A stretch of DNA of 64,000 bases from CAYSUS01 sp964434165 (GTDB lineage: Bacteria; Planctomycetota; Planctomycetia; Pirellulales; Thermoguttaceae): assembly GCA_964434165.1 (NCBI GenBank), contig CAYSUS010000040.1, forward strand, positions 1 to 64,000, given 5' to 3'. Made by a program: the position numbers and the translations under genes. A model generated the notes under the pieces. The model did no database searches. It was not told the DNA's origin and saw nothing but the letters and a program-made list of their open reading frames with translations. This document shows, piece after piece, positions 32,456-41,101 of the stretch (its first letter is position 1; each line of letters starts with the position of its first letter).

Positions 32456-34954
32456 CTACGCGTCGGTGCGTTGATCGAGGCCGCGGACTCGGAGGAAGAG
32501 GAGCACCTCCTCTTCGCAGGCCGGCTCGCCCACCCGTTCGCAAAGGGCCTTGAGATCCATCGGTCCGTCGTCCCGTGCGGCCCGCTCCAGCGCGGCGATC
32601 AATCCCTCGGACAGGCACAGCTCAGCGCGGACCGACAGCCCCTGCCCGGCGGCCTGGGCGGCGTGAGCCAGCACGGCCTGCCGCGGGATCCGGCGGATGG
32701 CCTCGATCTCCGTCGCCCGGAACCCGGCTTCGAGAAGCCGCCAGGTCCAGTAGGAGTCGGGCAGGGCGTCGGGTCGGCCGATGGTCTCCTCTGCGCGCGA
32801 GACAGGCACGGCCCCACGGATCCGCAACTGAAGCGGCCACGGCACGGAAAGCCGCCCCAGCGAACTGGTCTGACCTCGCATCAGGGCGTCGCCCTCTGGT
32901 GTGAGCTTGACCACCGGACGCCGCGCGGCGAAGTCGGCTTGCTCCAGATGCCCCGAAGCGATCAAGGCGTCGATCAGCATGACCACGTCCGCTTGTGTGA
33001 GCCGCCCAAGAAGCCCGAACGTGCTCAGCTTGTTCAACTTCAGCCGCTCCATGCGCGCCGACTCCGACCCGCAGAGCATCTGGGCCAGCAGGGTCTTGCC
33101 GCAGGGGAATCGGGCCTGGGTGCGGGCGACGCCGCTGAGGATGATTCGCGCTGCCTTGATCAGGGCGGGATCGTCCGCCCCGGCACCCGAAGCCCCGGCG
33201 GCATTCGACGTGCCCGCGGGCTGGGGTGCTCGTCCGGCCGCGCGCGAAACAGCCCGGGCGCAATTGTCGCAGTGGCCGCAGTTGCACCGGTCCGGATCGC
33301 CGAAGTATCGAAGGATCTCGTCCTGGCGGCAGCGGCTGCTCAGCGAGAACCGGACTACCCGGTTGAGTTTCGCGTACTCCGCCTGTTTGCGCTGCTCCAG
33401 TGCCGCGAAGTCGATCTCGATCTCCCGGAACTCCAGATCGCGGCGAATCATGCGGATTGCCCGGCCGCGAAACGCGGGAATGTAGGCGAAGGCGTCCAGC
33501 CGATTCAACTCGCGGAGCGCGGCCATGACCGAGCTGAAATCCATCTCCGTGTCCCGGGCCAGGCTTTCGGGTCGGAAGTGGACCAGTTCCTGGCGCCGGC
33601 GCCCGATCAGCCTCTCCACGGCCTGGAGCACGCGCCGGCGGGTCTTGGCCTGGCGCGGCAGCAAATCCACCAGGGTCGGCAGGTCGCTGTCGATCCGCAC
33701 CGCCGCTCGATTCTGGGACGGAACGAGCCGCTCCAAAACGCCCGCCCCTTCGAGGAGCTGCTCGCAGGTGCCCACGCCCTCGGACCCGATCCGCAGGCCC
33801 AGGCGATCCTTGATGTCCTGCTGCGTCAATTCGATGGGGTTCTGCTTGACGGCGCGGAGGAACTCATACACTTTGGCGACGTTCTCCGGGCCGGGGTAGG
33901 CGCTCTCGATGAAGTATTCCTGGATGGAGCGGTCGGCGGCGTGGTAGAGCAGCAGGCAGCGCGAGGGCCGCCCGTCGCGTCCGGCGCGGCCCGCCTCCTG
34001 GTAATAGGCTTCGAGGCTGCCCGGCATGTTGTAGTGCACCACGAAGCGGACGTCGGCCTTGTCGATGCCCATGCCGAAGGCGTTCGTGGCGGCCACGATC
34101 TCCACGCCGCCGTGCATGAAGCCCTCCTGAGTCAGGCGGCGCTCGTCCGGCGGTAGCCCGGCGTGGTAGGCGGCCGTGCGGCGTCCGCAGACGGCGGCCG
34201 TTTCCGCCACGCCCTCCGCCTTCTTGCGCGTCGAGGCGTAGATGATGCCCGCCCCGGGCGTGCGGCGGAGGAAGTCCAGCAGCATCTCGTCCTTCTGCCG
34301 CTCGGAGCGGGCCGCGAGCACCTCGTAGAAGAGGTTCGGGCGCGCAAACCCGGTGACGAACGTGCGCGGGTCTCGAAGCTCCAGCAGCTCGACGATGTCG
34401 CGGCGCACTGCGTCGGTGGCCGTGGCCGTCAGGGCAATGGTGACGGGACGACCAAGGTTGCGGCGGAAGAGGCCCAGCCGCGCATAATCCGGACGGAAAT
34501 CGTGCCCCCACTCGCTGATGCAATGGGCCTCGTCCACGGCGAGCAGCTTCAGGCGGCCCGCGCGCACCGCGTCGAGAAACCGTCCGCTGCGAAACCGCTC
34601 GGGCACCACGTACACCAGCTTGTACGCCCCCGCGGCCATCTCCTCGAGCCGACGGCTGACCTCGGCCGCCGGGATCGAGCTGTTGATGAACGTGACGGGC
34701 AGACCCCGCGCCAGGAGCTGATCGACCTGGTCCTTCATCAGTGCAATCAGCGGCGAAACGACCAGGGTCAGCCCGTCCATGGCCATGGCGGGAAGCTGAT
34801 AGCAGAGGCTCTTGCCGCCGCCGGTGGGCATCACGCAAAGGCAGTCCTTGCCCGACAGTACGGCCGCGATCACCTCTCCCTGCCCGGGACGAAACGCCTC
34901 GAGCCCGAACAATGGGAGAAACGACTCGATCTCCGGCGCAGGCACTTCGGGCAT
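32456..34954 (-). CDS. recQ: ATP-dependent DNA helicase RecQ
   Basis: An 832-residue RecQ 3'-5' helicase. Walker A 'MPTGGGKS' is at 42-49, DEAH at 141-144, with 'RAGRDGRPS' as motif VI. A RecQ zinc-binding region ('DRCNCGHCDNC') and winged-helix domain follow, then an additional C-terminal helix-turn-helix-like region ('YWTWRLLEAGFRATEIEAI') in place of a recognisable HRDC. The ATG at 34952-34954 gives a natural N-terminus; an earlier ATG at 35089 would add 45 residues of arginine/proline-rich text. A TATAAT on the minus strand (35107-35112) lies 150 bp upstream. RecQ resolves recombination and replication intermediates. Confidence 0.93.
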   Translation of the reverse strand: MPEVPAPEIESFLPLFGLEAFRPGQGEVIAAVLSGKDCLCVMPTGGGKSLCYQLPAMAMDGLTLVVSPLIALMKDQVDQLLARGLPVTFINSSIPAAEVSRRLEEMAAGAYKLVYVVPERFRSGRFLDAVRAGRLKLLAVDEAHCISEWGHDFRPDYARLGLFRRNLGRPVTIALTATATDAVRRDIVELLELRDPRTFVTGFARPNLFYEVLAARSERQKDEMLLDFLRRTPGAGIIYASTRKKAEGVAETAAVCGRRTAAYHAGLPPDERRLTQEGFMHGGVEIVAATNAFGMGIDKADVRFVVHYNMPGSLEAYYQEAGRAGRDGRPSRCLLLYHAADRSIQEYFIESAYPGPENVAKVYEFLRAVKQNPIELTQQDIKDRLGLRIGSEGVGTCEQLLEGAGVLERLVPSQNRAAVRIDSDLPTLVDLLPRQAKTRRRVLQAVERLIGRRRQELVHFRPESLARDTEMDFSSVMAALRELNRLDAFAYIPAFRGRAIRMIRRDLEFREIEIDFAALEQRKQAEYAKLNRVVRFSLSSRCRQDEILRYFGDPDRCNCGHCDNCARAVSRAAGRAPQPAGTSNAAGASGAGADDPALIKAARIILSGVARTQARFPCGKTLLAQMLCGSESARMERLKLNKLSTFGLLGRLTQADVVMLIDALIASGHLEQADFAARRPVVKLTPEGDALMRGQTSSLGRLSVPWPLQLRIRGAVPVSRAEETIGRPDALPDSYWTWRLLEAGFRATEIEAIRRIPRQAVLAHAAQAAGQGLSVRAELCLSEGLIAALERAARDDGPMDLKALCERVGEPACEEEVLLFLRVRGLDQRTDA

Positions 34955-35106
34955 GGCGAAGCGGTCGATGCTCAAAAGAGGAGGCCGCGGCGACAAACGT
35001 CGGTCAGGCGGCGCGTCCCGGAACACCGCGGCCTGCCTGGCGGCAAGGTGGGAGCTCACGCCGCGCGGAACGTGCTGCGGGCGTGGCACCCAGTCCCACG
35101 CGGGCG

Positions 35107-35112
35107 ATTATA
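35107..35112 (-). promoter_or_regulatory. Candidate -10 box upstream of recQ
   Basis: A perfect TATAAT on the minus strand lies about 150 bp before the chosen recQ start and only 18 bp before an alternative upstream ATG (35089). The -35 region (TGGATG at 17 bp) is weak. Confidence 0.4.
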
Positions 35113-35217
35113 GGGCGAGCGAGACGCCGCATCCAGTCGAGGGGCCAGCAGCGCGGCGATCTGCGACCGGACCAGGGCGATATCCCGCCCCGCGAAGCCG
35201 GCCCCGAGGCGCCGTCG

Positions 35218-35928
35218 CTACTTGCGCACGGCCGTGACAATCTGCTCGACCGCGCCGACCGGGCCCAGCCCTTCCGCGTTGATCACCAGGTCGTAGAGGT
35301 GCGGGTCATCGATGTCGTGGTGGAAGAACCTGCGAACGAACTCCCGCCGTCCCAGATCTACCTCGCGCATGTACTTCTGGGCCTCCGGCTCGGTGAAGCC
35401 CAGCCGGCGCATGAGCTGGGCGATGCGGTACTTCTCCGGGGCGATCACCCGCACGGCCAGCCCCGCTTGGCGCGGCAAGAGGAATTGCGCCCCGCGCCCC
35501 ACGAAGACCACCTTGCCCCGCTTGGCGCCGGCCAGAACCACGCGCTCCAGGTGAGCCACGTACTTCTCGTGTGGAATGATCTGCCGATCGATCCACGTAC
35601 CGAGGATGTCGTGGGCCCAGTTGCTGGTGGTCTCGTCGACCAGCTCGAGCATCGGCCGCGAGAGGCGGAACCGCTCGGCGATGTGGTCCAGGATGGCCTT
35701 GTCCAGCACCTCCCATCCAAGCTCCTCGCCGACCATCTCCGCGATCTCGCCGCCGCAGGCCCCGGCCTCGCGCGAGATCGACAGGTAGGGACCGACCTGA
35801 GAAGCCGCCCGGTGACTCGGGTCGAGGCGGACCGCCTTATCCGCGATCTCCTGAGCCAGAGCCCACGCGTGCATCTGCCGCTCGGCCGCGGCCATGATCT
35901 TGGGCTCTTCCCGCGTTCGCTCCTTCAT
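35218..35928 (-). CDS. Cytidylate kinase-like family protein
   Basis: A 236-residue protein of the cytidylate-kinase-like family: 'YLSISREAGACGGEIAEMVG' is a P-loop variant (normally G-x4-GK[S/T]), followed by 'LGWEVLDKAILDHIAERF' and 'VFVGRGAQFLL'. True Cmk proteins carry a complete Walker A; here the loop 'REAGACGGEIA' resembles the AAA-like nucleotide kinases annotated as cytidylate-kinase-like in many bacteria. Its substrate is unknown. The ATG (35926-35928) has GGAGG seven bases upstream. Transcription is independent, divergent from the helicase gene at 36228. Confidence 0.85.
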   Translation of the reverse strand: MKERTREEPKIMAAAERQMHAWALAQEIADKAVRLDPSHRAASQVGPYLSISREAGACGGEIAEMVGEELGWEVLDKAILDHIAERFRLSRPMLELVDETTSNWAHDILGTWIDRQIIPHEKYVAHLERVVLAGAKRGKVVFVGRGAQFLLPRQAGLAVRVIAPEKYRIAQLMRRLGFTEPEAQKYMREVDLGRREFVRRFFHHDIDDPHLYDLVINAEGLGPVGAVEQIVTAVRK

Positions 35929-36026
35929 GACTCGCCCTCCTCGAAGTGCAGGCGGAGAGAAGACAGAACCCGCACGAATCCCCGTCAACGCCACGATCGG
36001 ACACGGGGTGAAGACGAACCCTCTCG

Positions 36027-36059
36027 ATGGAGGGACCGCCCTCCATCCATTAGTATAAT
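36027..36059. promoter_or_regulatory. Hairpin next to bidirectional -10-like site
   Basis: ATGGAGGG (36027-36034) and CCCTCCAT (36039-36046) form a perfect 8-bp stem with loop ACCG. AGTATAAT at 36052-36059 reads TATAAT on the plus strand and TATACT on the minus strand, so the hairpin lies in the leader of the minus gene or beside the plus promoter. It could be an operator. Confidence 0.4.
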
Positions 36060-36227
36060 CCGAGGCCGACGCGCTTGAAAGCTCCTTCCACCGCGCTTCT
36101 GGCGAGATCCGCCGCGCGATCTCCCGCACACCCTGCAAGGAGCGGATCGACGGTCGTGCTCGAACTCGATACGATGTAGGTGGTTCCGGCGACAATCGAG
36201 GCCCCGACGCACCCCCCGTTTCCAGCC

Positions 36228-38297
36228 ATGACCCCCGCGACATCCACGGAAGGACTTCTCGAAGGTCTCAACGACGCGCAGCGACGGGCCGTCACCCACG
36301 GACAGGAACCCCTGCTGATCGTCGCCGGGGCGGGCACCGGCAAGACCAAGACGCTGGTCCATCGCGTGGCGTGGCTGATCTACCAAGGCTTTGCCCCCAA
36401 TCGGATTCTTCTGCTCACTTTTTCGCGCCGGGCGGCCGCCGAGATGCTCCGCCGCGCCGATTTCGTGCTCGCCGCCGTCGAACACGGACGTGGGTCCGGC
36501 CGGGGAGTCAGCGGCCGCATCTGGGGCGGCACGTTTCACGCCGTGGCCACGCGCCTGTTGCGTCAGCACGGCGCGTCGATCGGCCTCGCCCGGGACTTCA
36601 CGATCCACGACCGCGCCGACTCGGAGGACCTGCTCAACGTCCTCCGCACGCAGCTCGGGCTGGCCAGGACCGACCGCCGCTTCCCGCGCAAGCGGACGTG
36701 CATGGAGGTCTACAGCCGCTGCGTCAACGCCCGCAAGATGCTGGAGCACGTGCTGGAGACGGCTTTCCCCTGGTGTGCCGAATGGCAGGAGGAGCTGGGC
36801 GCCCTGTTCAGCGCCTACGTCGACCGCAAGGAAGCGGCCGCCGTGCTCGACTACGACGACCTCCTGCTCCACTGGCACGCTCTCTTGGCCGACGAGACGG
36901 CCGGAGACGCGGTGCGCAAGCAGTTCGATTGCGTCCTGGTTGACGAGTACCAGGACACCAACGTCCTGCAGGCCGAAATCCTCCGCATGCTCAAGCCCGA
37001 CGGCCAAGGCCTGACCGTGGTCGGCGACGACGCCCAGTCGATCTACTCCTTCCGCGCGGCCGAGGTTCGCAACATCCTCGACTTCCCCACGCAGTACGCG
37101 GGCGCGGCCGTGGTGACCCTCGAGCAGAACTACCGCAGCACGCAGCCGATCCTCCAGGCGACGAACCAGGTGATCCGCCAGGCGCGGGAGCGATTCACCA
37201 AGGACCTCTGGTCGTCGCGCGATGGAGGAGAGCCACCCGCCCTGGTCCTGTGCGAGCACGAAGAGACCCAGACCGAATACGTCGTCCGACGCGTGCTGGA
37301 GCATCGCGAGGCGGGGATCGATCTGCGGCGCCAGGCGATCCTCTTCCGCGCCTCGCACCACAGCATCATGCTCGAGGCCGAGCTGACGCGCCGCAGCATC
37401 CCCTTCCACAAGTACGGCGGCCTGAAGTTCATCGAGACCGCCCACGTCAAGGACCTGATGGCCTTCCTGCGCCTGGCCGAGAACCCCCGCGACGTCGTCT
37501 CCGGAACGCGGCTTCTACGATTGCTACCCGGCATCGGCGGGGGCAAGGCGGCCGCGCTCATGGACCTGCTCGCCGCGGCCGGCGGCCGATTTCAGGCGTG
37601 GCGCGAGTGGAAGCCACCCGCGGCGACCGAGTCGGTGTGGCCCGGGCTGGTCGATCTGCTTGAAGGCCTCGCCGCGGCCGCGGGCGACCTGGCTTCGCAG
37701 GTCCATCGCACCAGGTCCTTCTACGAACCGCTCCTCCGCGAGAACTACGACAATCCCTTGCCCAGGCTCCGCGACCTGGAGCAGCTCGAAGCGATCGCGT
37801 CGCGGTACAAGAACCGGGCCACGATGCTCGCGGAGATCACGCTCGATCCGCCCTCCTCGACGCAGGACCTGGCCGGCCCGCCGATCCTCGACGAGGACTA
37901 CCTCGTTCTGAGCACGATCCATTCCGCCAAAGGCCTGGAGTGGGACGCGGTCTACGTGATCCACGCGGCCGACGGCAACATCCCCTCGGACATGGCCACC
38001 GGCTCACCCGAGGAGATCGAGGAGGAGCTGCGTCTGTTTTACGTCGCGCTCACACGGGCGAAGCGATGGCTCAGCGTGTGTTACCCGTTGCGCTACTACC
38101 AGACGCGCGGATTCGGCGACCGGCACGGCTTCGCCCAACTGACGCGGTTCCTTCCCAAGCGGGTCCAGAAGTGCTTTCGCATGGAGACTCCCGCGCTGAC
38201 AGCGACCGGGGAAGACGCCGCACCACGGTTCTCCCGGGCGCGGGCCCAGGCCCTCGGTCAGGAGGCGAGGCGGGGCGTGAAGGGCCTGTGGTCTTGA
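36228..38297 (+). CDS. UvrD/Rep-family DNA helicase
   Basis: A 689-residue superfamily 1A helicase. Motif I 'VAGAGTGKTKT' (about 33-43), motif Ia 'LLLTFSRRAAAEM', motif II 'VLVDEYQDTN', motif III 'VVGDDAQSIYSFR', motif IV 'LEQNYRSTQPIL', motif V 'LSTIHSAKGLEWDAVY' and motif VI 'LFYVALTRAKRWL' are all present. These enzymes unwind DNA in repair and replication restart. It is distinct from the second UvrD at 49263 and is slightly divergent in motif Ia ('SRRAAAEM' rather than 'TNKAANEM'). A GTG at 36180 is an alternative start. The 111-bp element follows the stop codon. Confidence 0.92.
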   Translation: MTPATSTEGLLEGLNDAQRRAVTHGQEPLLIVAGAGTGKTKTLVHRVAWLIYQGFAPNRILLLTFSRRAAAEMLRRADFVLAAVEHGRGSGRGVSGRIWGGTFHAVATRLLRQHGASIGLARDFTIHDRADSEDLLNVLRTQLGLARTDRRFPRKRTCMEVYSRCVNARKMLEHVLETAFPWCAEWQEELGALFSAYVDRKEAAAVLDYDDLLLHWHALLADETAGDAVRKQFDCVLVDEYQDTNVLQAEILRMLKPDGQGLTVVGDDAQSIYSFRAAEVRNILDFPTQYAGAAVVTLEQNYRSTQPILQATNQVIRQARERFTKDLWSSRDGGEPPALVLCEHEETQTEYVVRRVLEHREAGIDLRRQAILFRASHHSIMLEAELTRRSIPFHKYGGLKFIETAHVKDLMAFLRLAENPRDVVSGTRLLRLLPGIGGGKAAALMDLLAAAGGRFQAWREWKPPAATESVWPGLVDLLEGLAAAAGDLASQVHRTRSFYEPLLRENYDNPLPRLRDLEQLEAIASRYKNRATMLAEITLDPPSSTQDLAGPPILDEDYLVLSTIHSAKGLEWDAVYVIHAADGNIPSDMATGSPEEIEEELRLFYVALTRAKRWLSVCYPLRYYQTRGFGDRHGFAQLTRFLPKRVQKCFRMETPALTATGEDAAPRFSRARAQALGQEARRGVKGLWS

Positions 38298-38300
38298 TTC

Positions 38301-38411
38301 GCCTTGCGTGATTCCGGGAGGAGGCGTCAGGACCCTTCCCTGCGAAGCACCCTTCGGGCCGATTGGGCAAGAGGGTCCTGCCCCCTTCTCCCTCCCAGGA
38401 TCGTGCACGGC
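38301..38411 (+). repeat. 111-bp structured element, copy A
   Basis: Starts GCCTTGCGTGATTCC and ends GATCGTGCACGGC. The ends form an imperfect terminal inverted repeat (GGGAGG/CCTCCC inside), and an inner stem CAGGACCCT/AGGGTCCTG pairs perfectly. It lies between two convergent genes and ends 3 bp before the stop codon of the minus-strand gene (38415). Confidence 0.8.
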
Positions 38412-38414
38412 CAT

Positions 38415-38639
38415 TTAGGCCGACCGGGCCTGCCAGAGCCCGAATCCGCCGAGCACGACCGCAACGAGGCCGACCAGGTTGTGCACGGGGACGACCATCG
38501 CGCCGTACGGTCTGCCCCTGTGCGTCAGCCACATGCCCGTGCCCAGGACGACGGCCGCGCAGAGCACCCATCCCGCTGCATGCAGTTGCCACCCGTCCCA
38601 TGCTCCCCCGATCCTGCGCCGCAGGTCTTCGCTTGCCAA
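38415..38639 (-). CDS. Small two-helix membrane protein
   Basis: A 74-residue protein with two hydrophobic helices ('AAGWVLCAAVVLGTGMWL' and 'VHNLVGLVAVVLGGFGLW') and a charged N-terminus ('MASEDLRRRIGGAWDGW'). No family is recognised. It is a self-contained minus-strand unit; the gene at 38749 in the same direction starts 110 bp upstream, so the two may be cotranscribed. Element A begins 3 bp past its stop codon. Confidence 0.55.
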   Translation of the reverse strand: MASEDLRRRIGGAWDGWQLHAAGWVLCAAVVLGTGMWLTHRGRPYGAMVVPVHNLVGLVAVVLGGFGLWQARSA

Positions 38640-38748
38640 TGTGTTCCTGACGGAGGCTGCGCCGGTGCTGTTGGCGCTGCCTGCTGCGCGCCGCAGATCA
38701 TCGGCCCGTCATCGTAGCACCCTCGCAGTAGACATCCTCGGAGCCGCT

Positions 38749-39471
38749 TCACGGGCCCGGAACGCCGGCTTCGTTCCAGAACGACTTGTTCACCTCGAAG
38801 GCCTCGAGAAACAGGCTCGGACACCGGAGGAACAGCGCCCACGTCTTGGCCATCCCTTGCGTACGGAGGATGCCGGTCAGCTCGGGCTTGTCGCGCTGGC
38901 TGATGTGCGCCATCAGGGCCAGGTCCTTCTTCGACATGGCATCTTCATCCAAGGTCACGAAGAACGTGGGATGGAACCGATGCGGCTTCGTGGAAGGCGA
39001 CTGGTACAGCAGCAGCGTGCCCCGGAAGTTGCGGAGTGCCGTGATCGTGGATTCGTGCGCCTGGCAGTGGTCCTGGTGCGAGTCGTTCGCAGCGTGGCTG
39101 AGCACGAGGTCGTATTTCTGCTCGCCATCGACGAACACCCGGCGCTCGATCTGCTGGATCAGGTCGTGCCCGACCTCGTGCAACTTGCAGTCCTTGAAAT
39201 GCTCCTCCGGCAGGAATTCCACCGCGCCGCCGGTGTTCGGGATACCCAACTGCTCGGCGGCCCGCCGCGTTTCCTGGGCCCGCTCGATGGGCCGGTAGAA
39301 CTCGCCGAATCGCGGAGTCTGGAGGCCGTGCGTGAGGATCAGGTAGTCCACCCGGGCCGAGATGTCGCGCACCAGGCGCGCGATGAAGCCCCCGGCGCCG
39401 ATCTCGATGTCGTCGGGATGCGCGCCGATGGCCAGCACCCGCAGCGGCTGTTGCGTGGGGAGAAGAAACAC
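38749..39471 (-). CDS. PIG-L/LmbE family deacetylase
   Basis: A 240-residue protein of the PIG-L/LmbE fold. The zinc motif 'AIGAHPDDIEIGAGGFIARL' is near residues 14-33 (AHPDD) and the second His motif in 'SHAANDSHQDHCQAHE' completes the site (HxxH). Members remove N-acetyl groups from glucosamine conjugates or other amino sugars. The substrate is unknown here. The start ATG is at 39471 behind a purine-rich stretch. It may be the first gene of a unit with the small membrane gene downstream. Confidence 0.9.
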   Translation of the reverse strand: MFLLPTQQPLRVLAIGAHPDDIEIGAGGFIARLVRDISARVDYLILTHGLQTPRFGEFYRPIERAQETRRAAEQLGIPNTGGAVEFLPEEHFKDCKLHEVGHDLIQQIERRVFVDGEQKYDLVLSHAANDSHQDHCQAHESTITALRNFRGTLLLYQSPSTKPHRFHPTFFVTLDEDAMSKKDLALMAHISQRDKPELTGILRTQGMAKTWALFLRCPSLFLEAFEVNKSFWNEAGVPGP

Positions 39472-39603
39472 GGAACCGTTCTCCTGCGGAGAGCACCCCG
39501 GCGGATGGTTGAGCGGCAGCGGCGGGTGATCGTACCACGGCCACCTGCGCGATGCAACGGGTCGCGCGGGGCATACGGCACCGCTGCCACCGCTGCGGCC
39601 ACG

Positions 39604-40200
39604 TCATCGACCGGAATCGGGACCATGGGGCTCGATCGGCGCGGTGGGAGCCGATTCCTGAGACGTCGGCTCCTCTTCCAGCTCCTTGAGGACCTCGGGG
39701 GCCGCGATGTCCAGACCGCGGCGATGGGCGTCCCACTCCGCTTCGAACACCGCCCCCGAAGGCGGGCCGAGCATGGGCGGCAGCAGCCAGCGCGAGACCG
39801 CCGAGATCGCCACCGCCAGGACCACGCCGACAACCGCGATGCACAGGACGGGAAGCAGGTACGGCTTGTACAGGTGCCAGACGCGAGTGTCACGATCGGA
39901 CTGAACACCCGCCGAGCGGACCGAGGGAGCCGCGCCGAGCGTCTCTCCGCTCGCAAAGGCATCGCGGGCCGGGCCGCGCTCCCTGGGGGGACATGGCGGT
40001 TCGGCCGCGGGACGCGCGGGCTCGTCCACTCCGCCGTGGCCGGCCAGCGCACGCTCGATGCCTCGACGCCAGGCCTCGTCACCCAGCCAGTCTCTTTCCG
40101 AACCCCTGCCAGCCAACGTACTGCTCCCTGAACGGGCCGCAAAACGCATGGAGCACTTCAAGCCGCGCTCCCCTTCCAAGTCTAGGCCCCTTGTGGCCAT
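39604..40200 (-). CDS. Membrane-anchored hypothetical protein
   Basis: A 198-residue protein with one clear helix in the middle ('YLLPVLCIAVVGVVLAVAIS') and a charged N-terminal region that includes 'SERDWLGDEAWRRGIERALA'. The C-terminal part is acidic and proline-rich. No family is recognised. The start is uncertain: the ATG at 40198-40200 has GAGGGG about seven bases upstream and is used; an ATG at 40147-40149 would drop the first 17 residues. The divergent region between it and the FmdE-like gene contains element B. Confidence 0.5.
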   Translation of the reverse strand: MATRGLDLEGERGLKCSMRFAARSGSSTLAGRGSERDWLGDEAWRRGIERALAGHGGVDEPARPAAEPPCPPRERGPARDAFASGETLGAAPSVRSAGVQSDRDTRVWHLYKPYLLPVLCIAVVGVVLAVAISAVSRWLLPPMLGPPSGAVFEAEWDAHRRGLDIAAPEVLKELEEEPTSQESAPTAPIEPHGPDSGR

Positions 40201-40227
40201 GCCGCCACCCCTCGCAGCGGCTGAGTC

Positions 40228-40337
40228 GCCTTGCGTGATTCCGGGAAGCGGGGGCAGGCCCCTTTGCCGGAACGGCTCGACGGGCGCTTGGCACAAGAGG
40301 GTCCTGCCCCCTTTCCCCTTCCAGGATCGTGCACGGC
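40228..40337 (+). repeat. 111-bp structured element, copy B
   Basis: Starts GCCTTGCGTGATTCC and ends GATCGTGCACGGC, with inner stem GGGGGCAGG/CCTGCCCCC. Outer arms read GGAAG/CTTCC where copy A has GGGAGG/CCTCCC, so pairing is kept while sequence changes. It lies between divergent genes, upstream of the FmdE-like gene. Confidence 0.8.
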
Positions 40338-40376
40338 TAGTCAGCGGCGCGGGCTTTCGGACGATGGACGCCGGTC

Positions 40377-40382
40377 TATAAT
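40377..40382 (+). promoter_or_regulatory. Candidate -10 box upstream of FmdE-like gene
   Basis: A perfect TATAAT lies about 100 bp before the ATG at 40484, just after element B. The -35 position at 17 bp (CTTTCG) is poor. Confidence 0.4.
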
Positions 40383-40483
40383 GGACCGTCGATCCGCGTC
40401 TTGGCCGAGGCGGTCGAGTTCCGAGGTCTCACTCGAAAGCCCCAAAATTCCGAAGCATGCGGTGGTCTCTGGAGATTGCAGCC

Positions 40484-41101
40484 ATGACGAAAAAGCAGTT
40501 GCTCGCCGCCGCGGTCTGTGCCGCGGCGGTCCTCAACCTGGGAGGAGAACGCGCCCCGATGCTCCACCTGCCGAAGCCCCATTATGCACCTCAACATGGC
40601 GACCCTGGCTGGCTCTCCAAGGCAGTGCAATTCCACGGTCATCTGGGCCCGTGGGCCACGGCCGGGGTGCGCGCCGGCATGGCCGGGCTCCGCGCGGTCG
40701 GAGCCCAGGGCTACTTCGACGTGGAGGTCACCTGCGAGGGACCGATGCTCAAGCCTCCGAAGTCATGCTTCCTCGACGGTCTTCAGGTCGGTACGGGCGC
40801 GACGTTGGGCAAGCGGAACCTGACATGGGTCGAGGCCGAAAACGTCATGGTCCGCGTGAAGAACACCCGGAGCGGGCGCGTGGCAAATCTCCGTCCGACC
40901 GCCGAACTACTGGAACTGCTGACCTCCTTCGCACCTGACCCCAAGGCGCAAGACGGGGATCACGGTCCCAGCGAGGATCATGAGGGTCATTCGGACCACG
41001 ACCCCGGCACGTCCAAGGAAGACCCCATCGAAGTGCTCGCCCGCAGGATCGCCGCGATGCCGGACGAGGCGCTTTTCACTGTCCGCAGCGAGAACCCGTG
41101 A
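40484..41101 (+). CDS. FmdE-like protein with His/Asp-rich insert
   Basis: A 205-residue protein. Residues 50-113 match the FmdE family (formylmethanofuran dehydrogenase subunit E-like): 'FHGHLGPWATAGVRAGMAGL', then 'SCFLDGLQVGTGATLGKRN'. An N-terminal stretch ('KKQLLAAAVCAAAVLNLGG') looks like a signal peptide. Residues 157-173 form a His/Asp-rich insert ('DGDHGPSEDHEGHSDHD') likely to bind metal ions. The family role outside methanogens is unclear; planctomycetes do carry C1-transfer genes related to archaeal ones, but none lies in this window. GGAG stands nine bases upstream of ATG. The stop overlaps the next gene by 4 bp (GTGA). Confidence 0.75.
   Translation: MTKKQLLAAAVCAAAVLNLGGERAPMLHLPKPHYAPQHGDPGWLSKAVQFHGHLGPWATAGVRAGMAGLRAVGAQGYFDVEVTCEGPMLKPPKSCFLDGLQVGTGATLGKRNLTWVEAENVMVRVKNTRSGRVANLRPTAELLELLTSFAPDPKAQDGDHGPSEDHEGHSDHDPGTSKEDPIEVLARRIAAMPDEALFTVRSENP

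Noticed and set aside
32072..34156. 694-codon plus-strand open frame over ftsH start and recQ
   Set aside because: Antisense shadow; crosses two unrelated real genes.
34955..35089. RecQ start at 35089
   Set aside because: The 45 added residues are Arg/Pro-rich and lack similarity; the -10 box nearby keeps it possible but less likely.
36180..36227. GTG start for the first UvrD-type gene
   Set aside because: Adds 16 residues without family similarity; kept only as an alternative.
40425..40470. Further member of the dispersed palindrome family
   Set aside because: Fragments such as GTTCCGAGGTC are present but arms do not pair.
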